Shown in pieces: positions 16,287 to 30,859 of a stretch of 64,000 nucleotides of DNA; position 1 is the first letter of the stretch, and each line of letters opens with the position of its first letter. A program made the position numbers and the translations under genes. The notes under the pieces are model-generated. The model was not told the DNA's origin. It worked only from the letters and a program-made list of their open reading frames with translations, and did no database searches. The stretch spans positions 186,001 through 250,000 of the forward strand of contig NZ_BCSJ01000013.1 of the NCBI RefSeq assembly GCF_001570805.1. The letters run 5' to 3'. This DNA is from Brevibacterium epidermidis NBRC 14811 (GTDB taxonomy: Bacteria > Actinomycetota > Actinomycetes > Actinomycetales > Brevibacteriaceae).

Positions 16287-18337
16287 AGCGACCGGGGATC
16301 GTCGATGCGCACTCGCACCTGCGGCTGCTTCTTCGCCGAGCGGGAGGCGATGATCTCGGCCACTCTTGTTCCGACTCGGTCTCCGGCGGAGAAGGGGTAG
16401 GCGCTGACGCTGCGCTGCCCGTCTTCGGCGTCCTCGCGCAGGAGTTCCTCGACTTGGCCGATCTCGCCGATCACTTCGTCGATGTCGGCGCCGGCTCCAG
16501 TGAGTTCGAGGATCCGTCGGTAGGGCGGGAACCCGAGGACCTTTCGGTCGCTGAGCTGCCGTGACATGAAGGTCGTGGGGTCGAAGGCGGTCAGGGTCTG
16601 CCTGATGAGTTCGTCTTCGTCGCCGAGGTAGACGGCTCCCCCGTCATCGCGTGAGCGGACGAGGGAGGCCGCGCGCAGTCGGCGTGCCACGCTTTCGTCG
16701 ATCGACCGCATCCACGGCCCCGGCCAGAGTGAGTCCAGGAGGATCGCTGCGGCATAGCCGCCGAGCACATAGGGTTCGGCGCCCGTCGTGGCGACTACGA
16801 GTCGCGGGGTCTCGTCGAGGGCGGTGGAGATGTGGTCGCCTCCGGATTCGACGATCTCGATGTCCGGCAGCGCTCGGGCGAGCTCTTCGACGGTGCGGGC
16901 CCGACCGCGCACGATCGATCGCACTTGGTTCGAGCGGCACCGCTGGCAGCTGAATGTCTCCGAGTGATAACCGCAGGACCGGCAGGCGAAGGGTCCGACC
17001 TCTGACTGTGTGGTCAGCGTCGCTTGGCATTGCGGGCAGCGGGCGACTTCCTGGCACCGGGCGCAGGCGAAGACCGGATAGTAGCCGGACCGCGGCACCT
17101 GCACGAGCACGGGACCGGGCACTCCCCCGTCGCGGGGACGCGGGCGCAGTGCCGTGCGCATGATCTGCCAGGCCCGGCTGGGGATGCGCTGCCAGGCGAA
17201 GGGGTCCCGCTCTTCGTCGGGGACGAAGACGACCGGGGCGGCATGCCTCCTGGCCGGTCCGACAGGTGTGACGTCGGCCAGCCACCCGATTTCGACGAGA
17301 CGTTGCACTTCGGCGCTGCGGTCGGTGGAGACGAAGAACAGTTCGGTGTCCTCGATCGTCGATCGCAGCAGGCAGACCTCCCGAGCGTGCGGGTAAGGGG
17401 CGTGCTGATCGAGGAAGTTGAGGTTCGCATCATCCGTGCAGATGATGAGCCCGAGGTCGGCGACGGGTGCGAAGGCCGCCGCGCGTGTGCCGATGGTGAT
17501 CTTCGTGTGGCCGAGAAGCCCACGCAGCCAGGCCTGCCACCGCAGTTCCGGTGACTGGTCGGCGCTGAGCACCGAGACCTCAGCGATCCCGGCGTGGGTG
17601 AGAGTCGAATGGAGCACGGCGAGTTCACGATGATCGGGCACGAGCCAGAGCACAGATCGTCCCGATTCGAGGGTCGCCCGTGCGGCGTCGAGTCCGGCTC
17701 GGATCCAGCTGAGTCCCGGCGTCGGTCCGGGTGTGCAGGCCAGGGCCCTGCGCCGAGGCTGTGCCGCGCGTTCGTCTGACGTCGGCTCCTCCCCCGCCGT
17801 GAGAACCCATTCGCCGAGGCGGCCCAACAGCTGCGGATCATCCGCCGGTCCGTCGTCCGGACCGGTCACGGGATTCTCGGTCTCCGCAGCGGCCGGGTCG
17901 GCCGATTTCCCGGCCTTTTCCGCCTTGAGCACGGCTTTCTCCCCGCGGGCATGACGCGGTGGGATGGCCAGACGCAGCACATCGACGAGAGTGCCTCCGT
18001 AGCGGCGGGCGACTGCCTCGCACAGTGCGAGCAGATCCTCACTGAGCACCTGGACTGGTCCGCTGATGCGTTGGATCGTCGCCAACGGCCCTATATGGTC
18101 CGAGGATTCGACGCGTTCGAGCAGATACCCGTCACGCAGCTTCCCTGCGAACTTCACTCGCACACGCACACCGGGCAGAGCCGCCTCGGCGAGCTTCTCC
18201 GGGACCGCGTAGTCGAAGGTCCGCGCCAAGTGCGGGACGGGGTGGTCGATGAGGACTCGGGCGACCGGATCGGTCGGAGCCAGAGGCACCTGGCCCTCGG
18301 CCGAGGTTCCGGTGTCGATCGGGAGAGGTTCGTCCAC
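16283..18337 (-). CDS. priA: PriA-like primosomal protein without helicase motifs
   Basis: This 684-residue protein has the PriA N-terminal DNA-binding domain (VARVLIDHPVPHLARTFDYA) and the zinc-binding cysteine cluster CARCQEVARCPQCQ, CRSCGY, CQRCRS. The Walker A GxGKT loop and the DEAH box of true PriA are missing; the corresponding site reads TDDANLNFLD. This loss is known for actinobacterial PriA proteins, which are thought not to unwind DNA. A role in replication restart is therefore by family only. It is coupled to fmt and lies 12 bases after metK. Confidence 0.9.
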   Translation of the reverse strand: MDEPLPIDTGTSAEGQVPLAPTDPVARVLIDHPVPHLARTFDYAVPEKLAEAALPGVRVRVKFAGKLRDGYLLERVESSDHIGPLATIQRISGPVQVLSEDLLALCEAVARRYGGTLVDVLRLAIPPRHARGEKAVLKAEKAGKSADPAAAETENPVTGPDDGPADDPQLLGRLGEWVLTAGEEPTSDERAAQPRRRALACTPGPTPGLSWIRAGLDAARATLESGRSVLWLVPDHRELAVLHSTLTHAGIAEVSVLSADQSPELRWQAWLRGLLGHTKITIGTRAAAFAPVADLGLIICTDDANLNFLDQHAPYPHAREVCLLRSTIEDTELFFVSTDRSAEVQRLVEIGWLADVTPVGPARRHAAPVVFVPDEERDPFAWQRIPSRAWQIMRTALRPRPRDGGVPGPVLVQVPRSGYYPVFACARCQEVARCPQCQATLTTQSEVGPFACRSCGYHSETFSCQRCRSNQVRSIVRGRARTVEELARALPDIEIVESGGDHISTALDETPRLVVATTGAEPYVLGGYAAAILLDSLWPGPWMRSIDESVARRLRAASLVRSRDDGGAVYLGDEDELIRQTLTAFDPTTFMSRQLSDRKVLGFPPYRRILELTGAGADIDEVIGEIGQVEELLREDAEDGQRSVSAYPFSAGDRVGTRVAEIIASRSAKKQPQVRVRIDDPRSL

Positions 18338-18349
18338 GCCGACGGCAGA

Positions 18350-19555
18350 TCAGTTGGCGGACACGGCGCGCAGCAGATCCTCGGCGCGGTCCGTGACCTC
18401 CCAGGTGAAGTCGGGCAGTTCGCGACCGAAGTGGCCGTAGGTCGAGGTCTGCGAGTAGATCGGGCGCAGCAGGTCGAGTTCCTGGATGATCATCGCCGGG
18501 CGGAGATCGAAGACCTCGCGGATGGCCCGGGAGATCGCATTCGGGTCGACCTTCTCCGTCCCGAAGGTCTCGACGTACAGACCCATCGGATCGACACGGC
18601 CGATCGCATAGGACACCTGCACTTCGGCACGGTCGGCGAGACCCGCGGCGACGACGTTCTTCGCCACCCAGCGCATCGCGTAGGCCGCGGAACGGTCGAC
18701 CTTCGAGGGATCCTTGCCGGAGAACGCACCGCCACCGTGGCGGGAGAAGCCGCCGTAGGTGTCGACGATGATCTTCCGCCCGGTCAGACCGGCATCGCCC
18801 ATCGGCCCGCCCGTCACGAAGGGGCCAGCGGGGTTGATGTGGATATTCGCACCCGAGGTGTCGAGACCGGAATTCGCGATCACCGGGTCGATGACGAGTT
18901 CCTTGATCTCCGTGTGCAGCTGAGACTGGCTGGTCTCCGCCGAATGCTGCGTGGAGACGACGACGTTCTCGATCGACACGGCCTCATTGCCGTCATAGCC
19001 CAACGTCAGCTGCGTCTTCCCGTCGGGGCGCAGGTAGTCGAGGCGACCGGACTTGCGCACCTCTGAGAGCTGTTCGGCCATCCGGGAGGCCAGGTGGATG
19101 GGCAACGGCATGAGCACATCGGTGGAGTTGTCGGCATAGCCGAACATCAGTCCCTGGTCTCCGGCGCCGAGGCTGGTGCCGTGGTCGGAGGATTCGACGG
19201 CTTCGCGGAAGTCCAGCGGGTTCGTCACACCTGAGTGGATGTCCGTGGACTGGCTGCCGATGGACACGGAGACTCCGCAGGAGTGTCCGTCGAATCCGGT
19301 GTCCGAGGAGTCGTAGCCGATTCCGGTGATGAGGTTGCGCACGATTCCGGCGACATCGGCATAAGCGGCCGTATTCACCTCACCGGCGACGTGGACGAGG
19401 CCGGTGGTGACCATGGTCTCCACAGCCACTTTGGCGCTGGGATCCTGACGGAGCAGGTCGTCGAGCACCGCATCGCTGATCTGGTCGCAGATCTTGTCGG
19501 GATGTCCCTCGGTGACGGACTCGGATGAGAAGAAACGCAGATTTGTGTGTGTCAC
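18350..19555 (-). CDS. metK: S-adenosylmethionine synthetase
   Basis: This 401-residue enzyme makes SAM from methionine and ATP. Landmarks are [52 protein letters not shown] and [19 protein letters not shown]. It begins at a GTG whose GTGA overlaps the coaBC stop. SAM would serve the nearby RsmB and other methyltransferases, but the grouping is common in actinobacteria and not specific. Confidence 0.98.
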   Translation of the reverse strand: MTHTNLRFFSSESVTEGHPDKICDQISDAVLDDLLRQDPSAKVAVETMVTTGLVHVAGEVNTAAYADVAGIVRNLITGIGYDSSDTGFDGHSCGVSVSIGSQSTDIHSGVTNPLDFREAVESSDHGTSLGAGDQGLMFGYADNSTDVLMPLPIHLASRMAEQLSEVRKSGRLDYLRPDGKTQLTLGYDGNEAVSIENVVVSTQHSAETSQSQLHTEIKELVIDPVIANSGLDTSGANIHINPAGPFVTGGPMGDAGLTGRKIIVDTYGGFSRHGGGAFSGKDPSKVDRSAAYAMRWVAKNVVAAGLADRAEVQVSYAIGRVDPMGLYVETFGTEKVDPNAISRAIREVFDLRPAMIIQELDLLRPIYSQTSTYGHFGRELPDFTWEVTDRAEDLLRAVSAN

Positions 19556-20832
19556 GTTGTCGATTCTACGTGGGTGAACTGGTCGGACAGGGCCGCAATG
19601 ACCTTTTGTGAAACATGGTCCTTCGAACCGTGGAATTCCTCGCCGACGTTGATGTCGCCGGCGTCGGAGGTGATGATCTGGACCATGGTGTCGTCGTGGC
19701 CGAAGGCTTGGTCGTCGGAGACGTCGTTGAACACGAGCAGGTCGACGCCCTTGCGCCGGAATTTGGCCCGCGCGTAGTCGAGTGCGGTGGTCTCGGCGTC
19801 TCCGGTCTCGGCGGCGAATCCGACGATGATCTGATCGCCGAGGCGGGTCTGTCGGCTGCGCTCGTCGACGAGGCCCCGGAGGATGTCCGGGTTCTGCACG
19901 AGGCGCAGGGTCAGCCCTTCGTCTCCGGACTTCTTCATCTTCGAGTCCGTCGTCTCGGCGGGCCGATAGTCGGCAACGGCTGCGGCCATGATGATCGCAT
20001 CGGCGCGGGTCTGCGCCGATTGCATCGCGTACTGGAGCTCCAGAGTGGATTCCACTGGGGTGATCGTGATGTCGTCGGGCAGTCCCGTCAGCAGTCCGGA
20101 GTCGATGTTCGCGGCGACGAGTTCGACGTCTGCGCCTGCAGCGTGTGCGGCCTTGGCCAGGGCGATGCCCTGTTTGCCCGAGGATCGGTTGCCGAGGAAC
20201 CGGACGGGGTCGAGCGGTTCGCGGGTGCCGCCGGCACTGATGACGATGCGGCGACCGGTCAGTACACCGCGCGCATCGGAGGCCGCAGCCGCCGGATCAC
20301 CGGCGTCGGCGTCCTTGACCGAGAGTGCATAGGCGACGATGTCTTCTGGCTCGGGCAGGCGTCCGGGACCGGAGTCGGGGCCGGTGAGGCGACCGACTGC
20401 GGGGTCGAGGACGTGGACGCCGCGGGAGCGCAGAGTCGCGATGTTGGCGACCGTGGCGGGGTTGAGCCACATCTCCGTGTGCATGGCCGGGGCCACGACC
20501 ACCTGGGCGGTGGTGGTGAGCACGGAGGCGGTGAGCAGATCATCGGCCCGTCCGGCGGCGATCTTCGCGATGAGATCGGCGGTCGCCGGGGCGATGATGA
20601 CGAGTTCGGCCTCCTGCCCGATCCGGACATGGTTGACCGTGTCGATCTCGTCGAAGACGTCGGTGGTCACCGTCTGGCCGGACAGGGCCTCGAGGGTGGG
20701 GGCACCGATGAATTTCAGCGCGTTGGCCGTCGGGACGACCTTGACGCTGTGGTCGAGCTCCCGGAGTCGCCGGATGATGTGTGCCGCCTTATAGGCGGCG
20801 ATCCCACCGGCGACGCCGAGTACGATTCTCAC
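19552..20832 (-). CDS. coaBC: Phosphopantothenoylcysteine decarboxylase / synthetase
   Basis: This 426-residue bifunctional protein makes 4'-phosphopantetheine. The N-terminal flavodoxin-like CoaC domain has [18 protein letters not shown], the active-site His in [11 protein letters not shown] and the PAMHTEMW substrate clamp. The C-terminal CoaB domain has [20 protein letters not shown], typical of the CTP-using synthetase. It starts at a GTG (GTGA overlap with the rpoZ stop). The order gmk-rpoZ-coaBC is widely conserved. Confidence 0.97.
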   Translation of the reverse strand: MRIVLGVAGGIAAYKAAHIIRRLRELDHSVKVVPTANALKFIGAPTLEALSGQTVTTDVFDEIDTVNHVRIGQEAELVIIAPATADLIAKIAAGRADDLLTASVLTTTAQVVVAPAMHTEMWLNPATVANIATLRSRGVHVLDPAVGRLTGPDSGPGRLPEPEDIVAYALSVKDADAGDPAAAASDARGVLTGRRIVISAGGTREPLDPVRFLGNRSSGKQGIALAKAAHAAGADVELVAANIDSGLLTGLPDDITITPVESTLELQYAMQSAQTRADAIIMAAAVADYRPAETTDSKMKKSGDEGLTLRLVQNPDILRGLVDERSRQTRLGDQIIVGFAAETGDAETTALDYARAKFRRKGVDLLVFNDVSDDQAFGHDDTMVQIITSDAGDINVGEEFHGSKDHVSQKVIAALSDQFTHVESTT

Positions 20833-21176
20833 TGGTCGCTGAAGTCGATCGCGCCGTCGTTGCTCACGGGAGCGGTGGCTTCGGCCTCGGGTGCGGCCTG
20901 GATGAAGTCGGCTTCGGAGACCTCGCGGGCGACGATCTTCGACTCATTGACCTCACGCAGAGCGATCGACAGAGGCTTCTCATTGGTGCCGGGCGTGACG
21001 AGCGGACCGACGTTCTCGAGCAGTCCCTCCTGCAGCTGGGCGTAGTACGAATTGATCTGACGGGCGCGCTTTGCCGCGATCGAGACCAGTTCGTACTTCG
21101 AACCGGTGACGTTGAGCAGATCGTCGATCGGAGGATTAGTGATGCCTTCAGGCTGTGCGGGCAAGGAGATTCCCAT
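20829..21176 (-). CDS. rpoZ: RNA polymerase omega subunit
   Basis: This 115-residue protein has the omega core: [34 protein letters not shown], then [16 protein letters not shown]. Omega helps fold and assemble beta' into RNA polymerase. An unstructured acidic tail of about 25 residues ends it. The ATG directly follows the gmk stop (TAGATG) with no clear ribosome binding site, so translation is probably coupled to gmk. Confidence 0.95.
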   Translation of the reverse strand: MGISLPAQPEGITNPPIDDLLNVTGSKYELVSIAAKRARQINSYYAQLQEGLLENVGPLVTPGTNEKPLSIALREVNESKIVAREVSEADFIQAAPEAEATAPVSNDGAIDFSDQ

Positions 21177-21740
21177 CTAATCGGAAGTGGATATACCCAT
21201 CAATGATAGGAGTTCTTCGGCCGCAGTGCGAACGTGGTCGTTCACGATGGTCACGTCGAACTCCGATTCGGCGGCCAATTCGCGTTTGGCGGTGGCCAGT
21301 CGTCGCTCCTGCTCCTCCTCCGATTCGGTGCCGCGACCGGTCAGTCGGGAGACGAGTTCCTCCCAGGTGGGCGGGGCGAGGAAGACGAAGCGTGCGTCGG
21401 GCATCTTCTCTTTGACCTGGCGGGCGCCCTGCAGGTCGATCTCGAGCAGCGCTGGGATCCCCTGTTCGAGTTTCTCCTCCACCGGTGCCGCAGGTGTGCC
21501 GTAGCGGTGGCGTCCGTGGACGACAGCGTATTCGAGCAGCCGACCCTCGGCGATGAGGGCGTCGAAGGCGTCGTCGGTCAGGAAGTGATAATGGACACCA
21601 TCGATCTCACCGGGGCGCCGCGGTCTTGTCGTGGCCGACACGGAGAACCAGACTTCGGGGTGGTTCTGCCGAATATAGGTGCTGATGGTGCCTTTGCCGA
21701 CGGCGGTCGGTCCCGCGAGGACGGTGAGTCGATTGTTCAC
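21177..21740 (-). CDS. gmk: Guanylate kinase
   Basis: This 187-residue kinase phosphorylates GMP. The P-loop is [10 protein letters not shown] (residues 9-18); [20 protein letters not shown] and [17 protein letters not shown] are the GMP-binding and Walker B regions. The chosen start is GTG at 21740. An in-frame extension upstream would overlap mihF and has no similarity to Gmk. It lies 19 bases after mihF, as in other actinobacteria. Confidence 0.96.
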   Translation of the reverse strand: MNNRLTVLAGPTAVGKGTISTYIRQNHPEVWFSVSATTRPRRPGEIDGVHYHFLTDDAFDALIAEGRLLEYAVVHGRHRYGTPAAPVEEKLEQGIPALLEIDLQGARQVKEKMPDARFVFLAPPTWEELVSRLTGRGTESEEEQERRLATAKRELAAESEFDVTIVNDHVRTAAEELLSLMGISTSD

Positions 21741-21759
21741 AGATCTGAGGTTGTCACAC

Positions 21760-22071
21760 TCAGGAATATTTCTCCAACAGGGCGGTCTTCTGGTGCACGC
21801 CCAGGCCTTTGATCCGCCGGGAGGTGGCGATGCCGACCTCTTCCATGGCGGCCTCGGCTCGCCGGTCGCCGACTCCGGGCAGAGCCCTGAGCAGATCGAG
21901 CACACGCATCTTCGCGAGTGCTTCGTCGTCTGCCGCCTTCTTGAGCACGGCGGCGAGATCGGTATCGCCGGTCTTCAGCGCCGACTTCACTTCGGCTCGT
22001 GCCTGACGCGCCTTGAACGCTTTGTCCAGCGCAGCGGAACGCTGTTGCGGGGTCAACGGTTCGAGTGCCAC
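21760..22071 (-). CDS. mihF: Actinobacterial integration host factor
   Basis: This 103-residue nucleoid protein begins [18 protein letters not shown] and has the helix-two-turn-helix segment [28 protein letters not shown] typical of mIHF/sIHF. It bends DNA and is essential in mycobacteria. The start is GTG at 22071 with GAGGAG upstream. It heads the gmk-rpoZ-coaBC unit and has its own upstream region with a palindrome. Confidence 0.95.
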   Translation of the reverse strand: MALEPLTPQQRSAALDKAFKARQARAEVKSALKTGDTDLAAVLKKAADDEALAKMRVLDLLRALPGVGDRRAEAAMEEVGIATSRRIKGLGVHQKTALLEKYS

Positions 22072-22110
22072 TTTGTCTCCTCTGTCACCATGAACGGGCA
22101 GGTAGGGAAG

Positions 22111-22129
22111 TTGTCTCAGTCTAAGACAA
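22111..22129. promoter_or_regulatory. Palindrome upstream of mihF
   Basis: TTGTCT (22111-22116) and AGACAA (22124-22129) flank 7 bases, 40 to 60 bases before the mihF start. Outer segments GGCAGG and CCTGCC extend the symmetry imperfectly. It could be an operator or autoregulatory site. The minus strand has a TAGACT -10-like hexamer inside it, without a clear -35. Confidence 0.4.
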
Positions 22130-22206
22130 AATCCCTGCCGAGAGGCGATATGAGCAGAATTAATGGCGCGGCGAGCCGGAATTCATCCGCCGACGGGACA
22201 CCGAAT

Positions 22207-22241
22207 CCGGTGTCCGGACCGACCCGCGATCCGGACACCGG
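22207..22241 (-). terminator. Hairpin after pyrF, end of pyr operon
   Basis: CCGGTGTCCGGA (22207-22218) and its exact complement TCCGGACACCGG (22230-22241) form a 12-bp stem with an 11-base loop, starting 4 bases after the pyrF stop. There is no T tract, as is common in high-GC actinobacteria. Confidence 0.75.
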
Positions 22242-22244
22242 TGT

Positions 22245-23089
22245 TCAGTCCGCTGCCGTCAGCGCACGGTTGAGTGCGACGGTTGAGTCGGCGAGACCGT
22301 CGGGCCCGGCACTGAGCACTGCCCGGGACGCGGTGGCGAGCACCTGCCCCGAAGCCAGTGCTCTGTCGCCGAAGACCGCCCGCAGCTCGTCCCGGCCGGC
22401 GCCTTGTGCGCCGACGCCCGGGGCGAGGATCGGTCCCCCGCAGTCGCTGGGATCGAATCCCAGGTCTGCAGCTGCCGTGCCGATGGTCGCTCCGACGACG
22501 AGTCCGAACGGACCGGGGCCCTCGGCCGACCCCAGCGTCTGAGCATTGCGCTGCCGCACACGGGACACGATCGATCCCGCCACCGACTCACCGTCGCTTT
22601 CAGCGTGCTGAACCTCGGCACCTTCCGGATTCGAGGTCAGCGCGAGGACGAATACGCCCTTGTCGTGAGCGGCTGCGAGTTCGAACGCCGGTTCCAGGGT
22701 CCCGAACCCGAGGTAGGGCGAAACCGTGATCGAATCCGCGGCCAGCGCCGAGGCGGGGTCGAGGTAGGCCTTCGCGTAGGCGCCCATGGTCGACCCGATA
22801 TCACCGCGTTTGACGTCGAGGACGGTGAGCAGCCCGGCGTCCCTGGCCGCAGCCAGGGTCTCCTCGAGAGCGGCGACTCCGGCGGAGCCGTACTGCTCGA
22901 AGAACGCGGACTGCGGCTTGATCGCAGCCACCGAACCCTTGAGTTCGGAGACCGCTCGGAGGGCGAACTCCCGTACGCCTGCGGCACTGGCCGGCAGCCC
23001 CCAGGAGGCCAGCAGATGCTCGTGCGGGTCGATGCCCACGCACAGCGGTCCGTGCTCGTCCATGGCGGCCGCCAGTCGGGGGCCGAACA

Positions 23090-23090
<1 letters not shown>
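22245..23090 (-). CDS. pyrF: Orotidine 5'-phosphate decarboxylase (type 2)
   Basis: This 281-residue enzyme makes UMP, the last step of the pathway. The catalytic motif LDVKRGDIGSTMGAYAKAYL is the type 2 (mycobacterial) form, and LCVGIDPHEHLLASWG opens the barrel. The ATG overlaps the carB stop by one base (TGATG). It is the last gene of the pyr operon, followed at once by a strong hairpin. Confidence 0.97.
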
Positions 23091-26365
<3,275 letters not shown>

Positions 26366-26377
26366 GGGGTGTTCTCC

Positions 26378-27538
26378 TTAGGCCTGGGCAGCCGAATCGG
26401 CCTGGGAAGCGGACATGAGGTCGACGAAGCGATCGAACAGATAGCTCGAATCGTGCGGGCCGGCCGCAGCCTCGGGGTGGAATTGGACGGAGAAGGCGGG
26501 AATGTCGAGGCAGGCGAGTCCCTCGACGACATCGTCGTTGAGGCACACGTGGGAGACAGTCACCCGGCCGTAGTCGGCCTTGTGCGGGGCAACGGTCTCG
26601 CCCTCCAGAGGAGCGTCGACGGCGAAGCCGTGGTTCTGCGAGGTGATCTCGACCTTGCCGGTCGTTCGGTCCATCACGGGCACGTTGATCCCGCGGTGGC
26701 CGAAGGGCAGCTTATAGGTGCCGAAGCCCAGTGCCCGACCGAGCAGCTGGTTGCCGAAGCAGATGCCGAAGAACGGAATGCCTGCGTCGAGGACGGCACG
26801 CAGCAGTTCGACCTGGTCGTCTGCGGTGGCGGGGTCGCCGGGACCGTTGGAGAAGAAGACTCCGTCGACGCCCAGCGCCTGGATCTCGGCGAAGCTGATG
26901 GTCGACGGCAGCAGGTGCACGTCGATCCCGCGTTCGGCCAGTCGTTCCGGGGTCATCGATTTGATGCCGAGGTCGACGGCGGCGACGCTGAACTTCTTCT
27001 CCCCGGTGGCGGGGACGAGGGTGGGTTCGGTGATCGAGACTTCGTCGACGAGGTTGGCTCCGGCCATCTGCGGGGAGGCCTGGACACGGGCGAGGAGTTC
27101 GGACTCGGACGCCTCGGCGGCGGGTCCGGAGAAGATGCCCACACGCATGGCGCCCTTGTCGCGCAGGTGTCGGGTCAGGGCTCGGGTATCGACGTCGGAG
27201 ATGCCGACGATTCCCGACTCCTTCAGCCAGTCGACGAGGTCGCCCTCGGACCGCCAGTTCGAGGACATCCGTGAGGCGTCGCGGACTACGTAGCCGGCGG
27301 CCCAGATCTGAGCGGATTCGTCATCGGTGCGGTTGATCCCGGTGTTGCCGATGTGCGGAGCGGCCTGGATGATGATCTGTCGGTGGTACGACGGGTCGGT
27401 CAGCGTCTCCTGGTATCCGGACATGGCGGTGACGAAAACGGCCTCACCGGTGGTCTCGCCGATGCTGCCATAGGCGGATCCGTGGAAGGTCCGGCCGTCT
27501 TCGAGGACGAGGACGGCGGGTGTGGTTGAAAAGCTCAT
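26378..27538 (-). CDS. carA: Carbamoyl-phosphate synthase small subunit
   Basis: This 386-residue glutamine amidotransferase supplies ammonia to CarB. The nucleophile is C260 in [16 protein letters not shown]; the partner His and Glu are in [16 protein letters not shown], and SQNHGFAVD is conserved. The ATG at 27538 overlaps the stop of the upstream PH-like gene (ATGA); an N-terminal extension in the same frame is rejected. Confidence 0.98.
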   Translation of the reverse strand: MSFSTTPAVLVLEDGRTFHGSAYGSIGETTGEAVFVTAMSGYQETLTDPSYHRQIIIQAAPHIGNTGINRTDDESAQIWAAGYVVRDASRMSSNWRSEGDLVDWLKESGIVGISDVDTRALTRHLRDKGAMRVGIFSGPAAEASESELLARVQASPQMAGANLVDEVSITEPTLVPATGEKKFSVAAVDLGIKSMTPERLAERGIDVHLLPSTISFAEIQALGVDGVFFSNGPGDPATADDQVELLRAVLDAGIPFFGICFGNQLLGRALGFGTYKLPFGHRGINVPVMDRTTGKVEITSQNHGFAVDAPLEGETVAPHKADYGRVTVSHVCLNDDVVEGLACLDIPAFSVQFHPEAAAGPHDSSYLFDRFVDLMSASQADSAAQA

Positions 27539-28029
27539 TGTGCCTCTTCGATCATTTCGCGGATGCGGTCGACGGTGGGGGTGGTGGATGCGGAGTAGCG
27601 GGTGCGGAAGCCCGTGTCGACGAGGTCGTCGCCGAGGTGCCAAGTGATGCGGATGATGCCTCCGCGTTCGACGAATTTTCCGATCATGCCGTTCGTGGTG
27701 TCCACGGAGACGATGTCGCGGCGAGGGATGAGGAAGTCCTCACGTCCGGCCAGGTCCATGATCACTCCCCCGTCGGTGACGACGAGTTCGCCGGTGGTGC
27801 GGATGCCCAGACCGTGGACGGCGACGCGTTCGAGCGGATGGCCGGCCTTCGTCGTCGACACGTAGGAGCCTTCGACGGGATCGGACACGGCCTTGATGCC
27901 CATATGGGGCTTCGGCGGAGATACGACCTCTGACTGGGCCTGTTTGCGTCGGCTCCATCCCCAGGCGATCGCGACGATCGCTGCGAGGATGACTGCGGCG
28001 ACGATGAGTGTGCCTACTGTTGTGTCCAT
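27535..28029 (-). CDS. Membrane-anchored PH-like protein in the pyr operon
   Basis: This 164-residue protein has one N-terminal membrane helix (about 6-25, ending GWSRRKQ) and a beta-rich domain with [15 protein letters not shown] and [21 protein letters not shown], as in small actinobacterial proteins found between pyrC and carA. Function is unknown. It begins 16 bases inside pyrC and ends in an ATGA overlap with carA, so it must be made together with the pathway enzymes. No catalytic residues are evident. Confidence 0.7.
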   Translation of the reverse strand: MDTTVGTLIVAAVILAAIVAIAWGWSRRKQAQSEVVSPPKPHMGIKAVSDPVEGSYVSTTKAGHPLERVAVHGLGIRTTGELVVTDGGVIMDLAGREDFLIPRRDIVSVDTTNGMIGKFVERGGIIRITWHLGDDLVDTGFRTRYSASTTPTVDRIREMIEEAQ

Positions 28030-29327
28030 GTTGCTCCTGCCGGGTGGGGTGTTGTGAGTGCCCCTGCGGCCAATACCCGGTGGCCGTAGAAGAAGGTGTC
28101 GGTGACCTTTGCGGTCACTTCGACGCCCGCGAAGGGGTTGTTGCGTCCCTTCGTGGCGTGGTCGGCGGGCTCGATGCGGTGCGGCGCGGCCGGGTCGACC
28201 AGGACGATGTTCGCACTTGCCCCGATCTCGAGGCTGCCGTGTCCGGAGGCGCCGGTGATCCGTGCCGGTGCCGAAGACATCACACGGGCCACATCGCCGA
28301 AATCGAAGTCGTGGTCCGCCATGGCGGCGACGACGATTGACAGTGCGGATTCCATTCCGACCATGCCCATGGCCGCGGCGGTCCATTCGCTGCATTTGTG
28401 TTCGGCGGTGTGCGGGGCGTGGTCGGTGCCGACGACGTCGATCGTGCCGTCGGCCAGGGCCTCGCGCAGGGCCTGCACGTCCTTATCGGTGCGCAGCGGC
28501 GGGTTGACCTTGAACACGGGGTCGAAGGTGCGCACGAGTTCGTCGGTGAGCATGAGATGGTGCGGCGTCACCTCGGCGGTCACGGCGATCCCTCGGGCCT
28601 TGGCCCAGCGGATGAGATCGACGCTGCCTGCCGTGGAGACGTGGCAGATGTGCAGCCGTGATCCGACGTGTTCGGCCAGGAGCACATCGCGGGCGATGAT
28701 CGACTCCTCGGCGACGGCGGGCCAGCCGGGCAGTCCGAGTTCGGCCGAGACCGTTCCCTCGTTCATCTGTGCGCCTTCGGTCAGGCGCGGTTCCTGTGCA
28801 TGCTGGGCGATGATCCCGTCGAAGGTCTTGACGTATTCGAGGGCGCGGCGCATGAGCAGCGGATCGGAGACGCAGATGCCGTCGTCGGAGAACATCCGCA
28901 CGCGCGCTTCGGATCGTGCCATGGCTCCGAGCTCGGCGAGCTGTTTGCCTTCGAGACCGGTGGTCACGGCGCCGACGGGCACGACTTCGGCAAATCCGGC
29001 GGCGCGGCCGAGGCGGTGGACCTGTTCGACGACTCCTGCGGTGTCGGCCACGGGTGCGGTGTTGGCCATGGCGTGGACGCAGGTATATCCGCCCGAGGCT
29101 GCCGACCGTGATCCGGTGAGCACTGTCTCGGCGTCCTCCTTGCCCGGTTCGCGCAGGTGGGTGTGCATGTCGACGAGGCCGGGCAGTGCCACAAGGCCTG
29201 CCGCCTCGACGGTCTCGTGATCGCCTGTGGCCAGGAGCTCGGGATCGACGATGCGTCCGTCCTGGATCGCGATATCGGCGACTCCGCGTCCGAGGACGTC
29301 GGCTCCGCGAATGAGAAAATCAGTCAT
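28014..29327 (-). CDS. pyrC: Dihydroorotase
   Basis: This 437-residue amidohydrolase cyclises carbamoyl aspartate. Zinc ligands are in [10 protein letters not shown], with further ligands in [18 protein letters not shown] and the catalytic Asp in [10 protein letters not shown]. It is the type I (multifunctional-like) form normal for actinobacteria. The ATG overlaps the pyrB end by 8 bases. Confidence 0.97.
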   Translation of the reverse strand: MTDFLIRGADVLGRGVADIAIQDGRIVDPELLATGDHETVEAAGLVALPGLVDMHTHLREPGKEDAETVLTGSRSAASGGYTCVHAMANTAPVADTAGVVEQVHRLGRAAGFAEVVPVGAVTTGLEGKQLAELGAMARSEARVRMFSDDGICVSDPLLMRRALEYVKTFDGIIAQHAQEPRLTEGAQMNEGTVSAELGLPGWPAVAEESIIARDVLLAEHVGSRLHICHVSTAGSVDLIRWAKARGIAVTAEVTPHHLMLTDELVRTFDPVFKVNPPLRTDKDVQALREALADGTIDVVGTDHAPHTAEHKCSEWTAAAMGMVGMESALSIVVAAMADHDFDFGDVARVMSSAPARITGASGHGSLEIGASANIVLVDPAAPHRIEPADHATKGRNNPFAGVEVTAKVTDTFFYGHRVLAAGALTTPHPAGATWTQQ

Positions 29328-30300
29328 TGGTCTCCTCCTGACCGGTCAGCAGACGGTAGAGGACCGCCATGCGCACGCTCACTCCGTTCTCGACTTGGTC
29401 GAGGACGAGGGCGCGGGGTGAATCCGCTGCGGCAGCGGAGATCTCGAAACCGCGGTTCATGGGGCCCGGGTGCATGATGAAGGTCGACTCCGGCAGTTTG
29501 GCCAGCCGGGACGCGCTCAGTCCCCACAGACGCGCGTATTCGCGTTCGTTGGGGAAGAAGGATTCGTGCATCCTCTCGTGCTGGACCCGCAACATCATCA
29601 CGGCTGCGAAGTCCTCGGAGTTCAGGGCCGAATCGAAGTCATAGTGAACGGTCACCGGCCAGTCCTCCACTCCCCACGGCAGCAGAGTGGGTGGGGCGAT
29701 GAGGTGGACGTCCGCACCGAGGCGGGCGAGCAGGTGGACGTTCGACCGGGCCACACGTGAGTGCAGGATGTCTCCGACGATGGCGACCTTCGCGCCGTCC
29801 AGTCCCTGACCGCGCGGTCCCCCGGTCACCGGCCCCGAGGCGGGGACTCCGGCCAGTGCCCGGCGCAGGGTGAATGCGTCGAGCAGAGCCTGGGTGGGGT
29901 GTTCGTGGGTGCCGTCGCCGGCGTTGACGACGGGGACGTCGATCCATCCGGTGTGGGCGAGGCGGTGGGCGGTGCCGGCTCCCGAGTGGCGGACGACGAT
30001 GGCATCGGCGCCCATGGCCGAGATCGTCTGGATGGTGTCCTGGAGGCTTTCGCCCTTCGACACGGACGAGCCCTTCGCGGAGAAGTTGAGGACATCGGCC
30101 GAGAGTCGTTTGGCTGCGGCTTCGAAGGACAGTCGGGTCCGGGTGGAGTCCTCGAAGAAGAGGTTGACCACGGTGCGTCCGCGCAACACGGGCAGCTTCT
30201 TGACTTCGCGTTCGGAGACGAGAGTCATCTCCTCGGCGATGTCGAGGATGCCGATGGCGTCTTCGCGGCTGAGAGAGGCGGTGTCGAGCAGATGCTTCAT
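29320..30300 (-). CDS. pyrB: Aspartate carbamoyltransferase catalytic subunit
   Basis: This 326-residue enzyme makes carbamoyl aspartate. The carbamoyl-phosphate loop is [18 protein letters not shown]; the SKGESLQDT loop, [12 protein letters not shown] and [11 protein letters not shown] are all present. No PyrI regulatory chain is nearby, as expected for a PyrR-controlled operon. The ATG overlaps the pyrR stop (ATGA). Confidence 0.98.
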   Translation of the reverse strand: MKHLLDTASLSREDAIGILDIAEEMTLVSEREVKKLPVLRGRTVVNLFFEDSTRTRLSFEAAAKRLSADVLNFSAKGSSVSKGESLQDTIQTISAMGADAIVVRHSGAGTAHRLAHTGWIDVPVVNAGDGTHEHPTQALLDAFTLRRALAGVPASGPVTGGPRGQGLDGAKVAIVGDILHSRVARSNVHLLARLGADVHLIAPPTLLPWGVEDWPVTVHYDFDSALNSEDFAAVMMLRVQHERMHESFFPNEREYARLWGLSASRLAKLPESTFIMHPGPMNRGFEISAAAADSPRALVLDQVENGVSVRMAVLYRLLTGQEETND

Positions 30301-30848
30301 TCGCGGCCTCCCGAGATGCTCACGGAGTCGTCTCCGTCGATTTCGGTCAGGGAGACGTTGACGCGTTCGCTGCTCGACGTCGGCAGGTTCTTCCCGACAT
30401 GGTCGGCGCGGATGGGAAGGTCGCGATGGCCGCGGTCGACGAGGACGGCGAGACGGACCTTTGAGGGGCGGCCGACATCGGCGAGAGCGTCGAGGGCGGC
30501 GCGGATGGTGCGTCCGGAGAAGAGGACATCGTCGACGAGGACGACGGTCTTCGCATCGATTCCCGCGTTCGGGATGGAGGTGGGTTCGGGTGCCCGGTAG
30601 GAGCCGCCGCGCAGATCATCGCGGTACATCGTGATGTCGAGGCTGCCGGCGAGTTCTTCCGCTGCCTCGGGCCGCCCGGAGATCGAGGCGATCGCCTCGG
30701 CGAGTCGGTGGGCGAGCGGGACTCCGCGGCGTGGAATGCCGAGGAGGACGAGGTCATCGCTGCCCTTGTTGGATTCGATGATCTCGTGCGCGATGCGGGT
30801 GATCGCCCGCGAGATATCGGGGGCGTCCAGCACTGTTCGCTGTGTCAT
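30297..30848 (-). CDS. pyrR: PyrR, pyrimidine operon regulator
   Basis: This 183-residue type I phosphoribosyltransferase fold has the PRPP motif [13 protein letters not shown] at about 101-113. PyrR binds pyr mRNA in response to UMP/UTP, and many have weak uracil phosphoribosyltransferase activity. It is the first gene of the pyr operon. A PyrR-binding loop lies immediately upstream and runs into the ribosome binding site GGAGAAGGGG, which points to translational self-repression as proposed for mycobacteria. Confidence 0.96.
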   Translation of the reverse strand: MTQRTVLDAPDISRAITRIAHEIIESNKGSDDLVLLGIPRRGVPLAHRLAEAIASISGRPEAAEELAGSLDITMYRDDLRGGSYRAPEPTSIPNAGIDAKTVVLVDDVLFSGRTIRAALDALADVGRPSKVRLAVLVDRGHRDLPIRADHVGKNLPTSSSERVNVSLTEIDGDDSVSISGGRE

Positions 30849-30859
30849 ATTTCCCCTTC

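Noticed and set aside
16283-18337. priA as a broken gene because Walker motifs are missing
   Set aside because: The frame is intact and loss of helicase motifs is normal for actinobacterial PriA proteins.
19615-21045. 476-codon plus-strand ORF opposite coaBC and rpoZ
   Set aside because: Antisense shadow; composition matches the complement of real codons and spans two real genes.
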